Source: an uncultured Oscillospiraceae bacterium
Lineage (GTDB): Bacteria; Bacillota; Clostridia; Oscillospirales; Oscillospiraceae
DNA length: 6,888 nt
Assembly (NCBI GenBank): GCA_934668605.1
Contig: CAKUNY010000104.1
Location: 1-6,888, forward strand
Reading direction: 5' to 3'
The notes under the pieces were generated by a model. The model was not told the DNA's origin. It searched no databases and was given only the letters and a program-made list of their open reading frames with translations. A program made the position numbers and the translations under genes. Below are positions 5,851 to 6,888 of this stretch, one piece after another (within the stretch, counting starts at the first letter, position 1; each line of letters opens with the position of its first letter).

Positions 5851-5878
5851 ACAATTTTCGCCAGGACAGCATATCGTA
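5851..5878 (+). promoter_or_regulatory. Candidate sigma-K-type (late mother-cell) promoter for the Cys/Pro-rich gene
   Basis: CATATCGTA at 5870-5878 fits the known Bacillus sigma-K -10 pattern CATANNNTA at all six fixed bases. An AC dinucleotide at 5851-5852 sits 17 bp upstream, the expected -35 element. The start would fall near 5885, about 36 nt before the ATG and upstream of the GAGGAG ribosome site. I see no convincing vegetative promoter in the same direction. The pattern is short, so a chance match is possible. Confidence 0.4.
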
Positions 5879-5920
5879 GTTGTAGCCGAAAGAAAACCAT
5901 TCGTTTTGAGGAGTGATGAT

Positions 5921-6805
5921 ATGAATCCAAACTGCAACTACACAACCACCGGCGGCTGCGGCTGCGCCCAATCGCAGAATATCTGCCCGCCCGCGTCGTC
6001 CTGCCCGCCGCCCACGCCTGCGCCTTGTCCGCCTCCCGCGCCCAATCCACCCTGCCCGCCTCCGTGCCCGCCGGGATGCATGCCGGTTCCGCCGTATCCG
6101 CCCATGCCGCCGCGGCCACCCGTGCCGCCTCCCCCGCGCGCGGAGGAAGCCGATGTCGACTGCGGCTGCAACTGCGCGGCGGGGATGCTGGGCGCGCTGG
6201 AGCTGCTGTGTGACCCGCGGCTTGCCCCGCTCGTCGACTACAACCAGTTCGCGTTCTTTACCCCCAATTTTGTCCTCGGCACGTCCCTGAACTGCCCGGA
6301 CACCGCGACGACCGCATACGATAACCTCACGGGGCCGCTTGCGGGCGAGTTTGTCAGCATCAAGCCGTGTACATGCGACGACCTGGAGGTCAGCGGGCAG
6401 ATCTACTATCCCATTCCGGTCTGCGCGACGGATTCCTGCTGCGCCGCAGGCCCTGCGGTCACAGTCAGTGCGGTGTCGGTGTGCGCGCTGACGGCGGTTG
6501 CGTTCACCGTGCCCGCGTCCGACACGCAGGATACGGTCTACGCCCAGCTCAAGAGCCTTCTCTGGCAGGCGCTGCATCCAGGCCGTCCGCCGATGTCGGG
6601 CAGCGCGCCCGTCATGAAGCCCACGCCCTGCGACTGTACGGACACGAAGCTCTCCGGCAGGCGAACGGCTACGGTCGCGGCAGGCCCATTGCTGGTCGCG
6701 AACGCGGCGGTGCTCGGAAGCGTCGGCGATGTGCTCGTGCTCGCCAACGACGCCGACCGGCGGATCTATTACGTCTGCCAGTCTTCCGTCAGCTTCTCCG
6801 GCTAA
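5921..6805 (+). CDS. Cysteine- and proline-rich protein of unknown family; candidate spore-surface protein
   Basis: The 294-residue product starts at an ATG placed 7 nt after GAGGAG (5908-5913). The reading frame stays open far upstream, but that part is antisense to the hydrolase signal peptide and is not used. Residues 1-21 hold CGC and Gln/Asn residues. Residues 22-72 are dominated by proline with cysteines spaced through them (CPPP, CPPGC). Residues 81-85 are CGCNC. From about 86 to the end the sequence looks folded, with further CTC (150-152), CC (173-174) and CDC (237-239) motifs and a closing Ile/Tyr/Tyr strand. There are 23 cysteines, about 8% of residues. There is no signal peptide, membrane segment or LPXTG-type anchor, so it is made in the cytoplasm. 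I do not recognise the family. High Cys content, low complexity, no export signal and the sigma-K-like promoter together suggest a disulfide-linked spore coat or exosporium protein made in the mother cell. A metal-binding cytoplasmic protein is the main alternative. Confidence 0.75.
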   Translation: MNPNCNYTTTGGCGCAQSQNICPPASSCPPPTPAPCPPPAPNPPCPPPCPPGCMPVPPYPPMPPRPPVPPPPRAEEADVDCGCNCAAGMLGALELLCDPRLAPLVDYNQFAFFTPNFVLGTSLNCPDTATTAYDNLTGPLAGEFVSIKPCTCDDLEVSGQIYYPIPVCATDSCCAAGPAVTVSAVSVCALTAVAFTVPASDTQDTVYAQLKSLLWQALHPGRPPMSGSAPVMKPTPCDCTDTKLSGRRTATVAAGPLLVANAAVLGSVGDVLVLANDADRRIYYVCQSSVSFSG

Positions 6806-6861
6806 AAAAGGAACCCTCCGGTTTTACCGTAATCTCATTAAGATAATCCTCCCCAAGAAGC

Positions 6862-6888
6862 AGGCTCCGGGAGTTTCTCCCGAAGCCT
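6862..6888 (+). terminator. Hairpin at the window edge, probable terminator stem
   Basis: AGGCTCCGGGAG (6862-6873) pairs with CTCCCGAAGCCT (6877-6888) around TTT, with one non-matching position that is a C-A apposition. It lies 56 nt after the stop of the Cys/Pro-rich gene. The T tract that would confirm a terminator lies beyond the window. The minus-strand continuation is not T-rich, so rightward termination is more likely. Confidence 0.5.

Noticed and set aside
5513..5920. Upstream extension of the Cys/Pro-rich reading frame
   Set aside because: It is antisense to the hydrolase N-terminus; the ATG at 5921 has an excellent ribosome site and marks the change in composition.
5770..5937. Upstream extension of the serine hydrolase reading frame
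   Set aside because: It would remove the signal peptide from the N-terminus and cross the predicted promoter; the ATG at 5805 overlaps the -10 box.
5633..6577. Long minus-strand frame opposite the Cys/Pro-rich gene
   Set aside because: Arg/Gly-rich shadow of the Pro-rich coding strand; it also runs through the divergent promoter region and into the serine hydrolase gene in another frame.
6820..6834. Small hairpin CGGT-TTT-ACCG after the Cys/Pro-rich gene
   Set aside because: Only four base pairs and no T tract; too weak to call a terminator. The hairpin at 6862-6888 is a better candidate.

Overview
The window looks like chromosomal DNA from a GC-rich, Gram-positive, probably spore-forming member of the Clostridia, possibly a gut Oscillospiraceae-type organism. 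The lineage call is inference. It rests on a holB-ricT gene pair (the order known from Bacillus subtilis), strong Shine-Dalgarno sites, compact rho-independent terminators, a YtrB-like ABC operon and a possible late-sporulation promoter. No RNA gene, phage gene, insertion-sequence transposase or CRISPR array was seen.

Layout. Positions 1-2246 (+ strand): the 3' end of a DNA polymerase III delta-prime gene (holB), then ricT, a PSP1-domain Fe-S protein with unusually long acidic and basic tails, closed by a strong terminator. Positions 2294-2474: a cluster of GTAG-footed hairpin repeats. Positions 2512-4289 (- strand): a tight three-gene operon of an AbrB/SpoVT-type regulator, an ABC ATPase and an ABC-2 type permease, read from a promoter covered by two tandem 18-bp imperfect palindromes. 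Positions 4291-4461: a terminator and a second, simpler copy of the repeat. Positions 4462-5769 (- strand): a secreted, membrane-anchored class A beta-lactamase-like serine hydrolase. Positions 5921-6805 (+ strand), divergent from it: a proline- and cysteine-rich protein of unknown family with a sigma-K-like promoter. The window ends in a hairpin.

How the parts fit. holB and ricT are probably co-transcribed. The regulator/ATPase/permease operon looks self-contained and probably autoregulated. The serine hydrolase and the Cys/Pro-rich protein share a 151-bp divergent promoter region, but their promoters look different: vegetative-like for the hydrolase and mother-cell-like for the Cys/Pro-rich protein.

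Most worth a second look: the two copies of an interspersed repeat built like an enterobacterial BIME (GTAG-footed hairpins in opposite orientation), the tandem palindromic operator, the bipolar low-complexity tails of RicT, and the Cys/Pro-rich candidate spore-surface protein. No complete, clearly new multi-gene system could be demonstrated.
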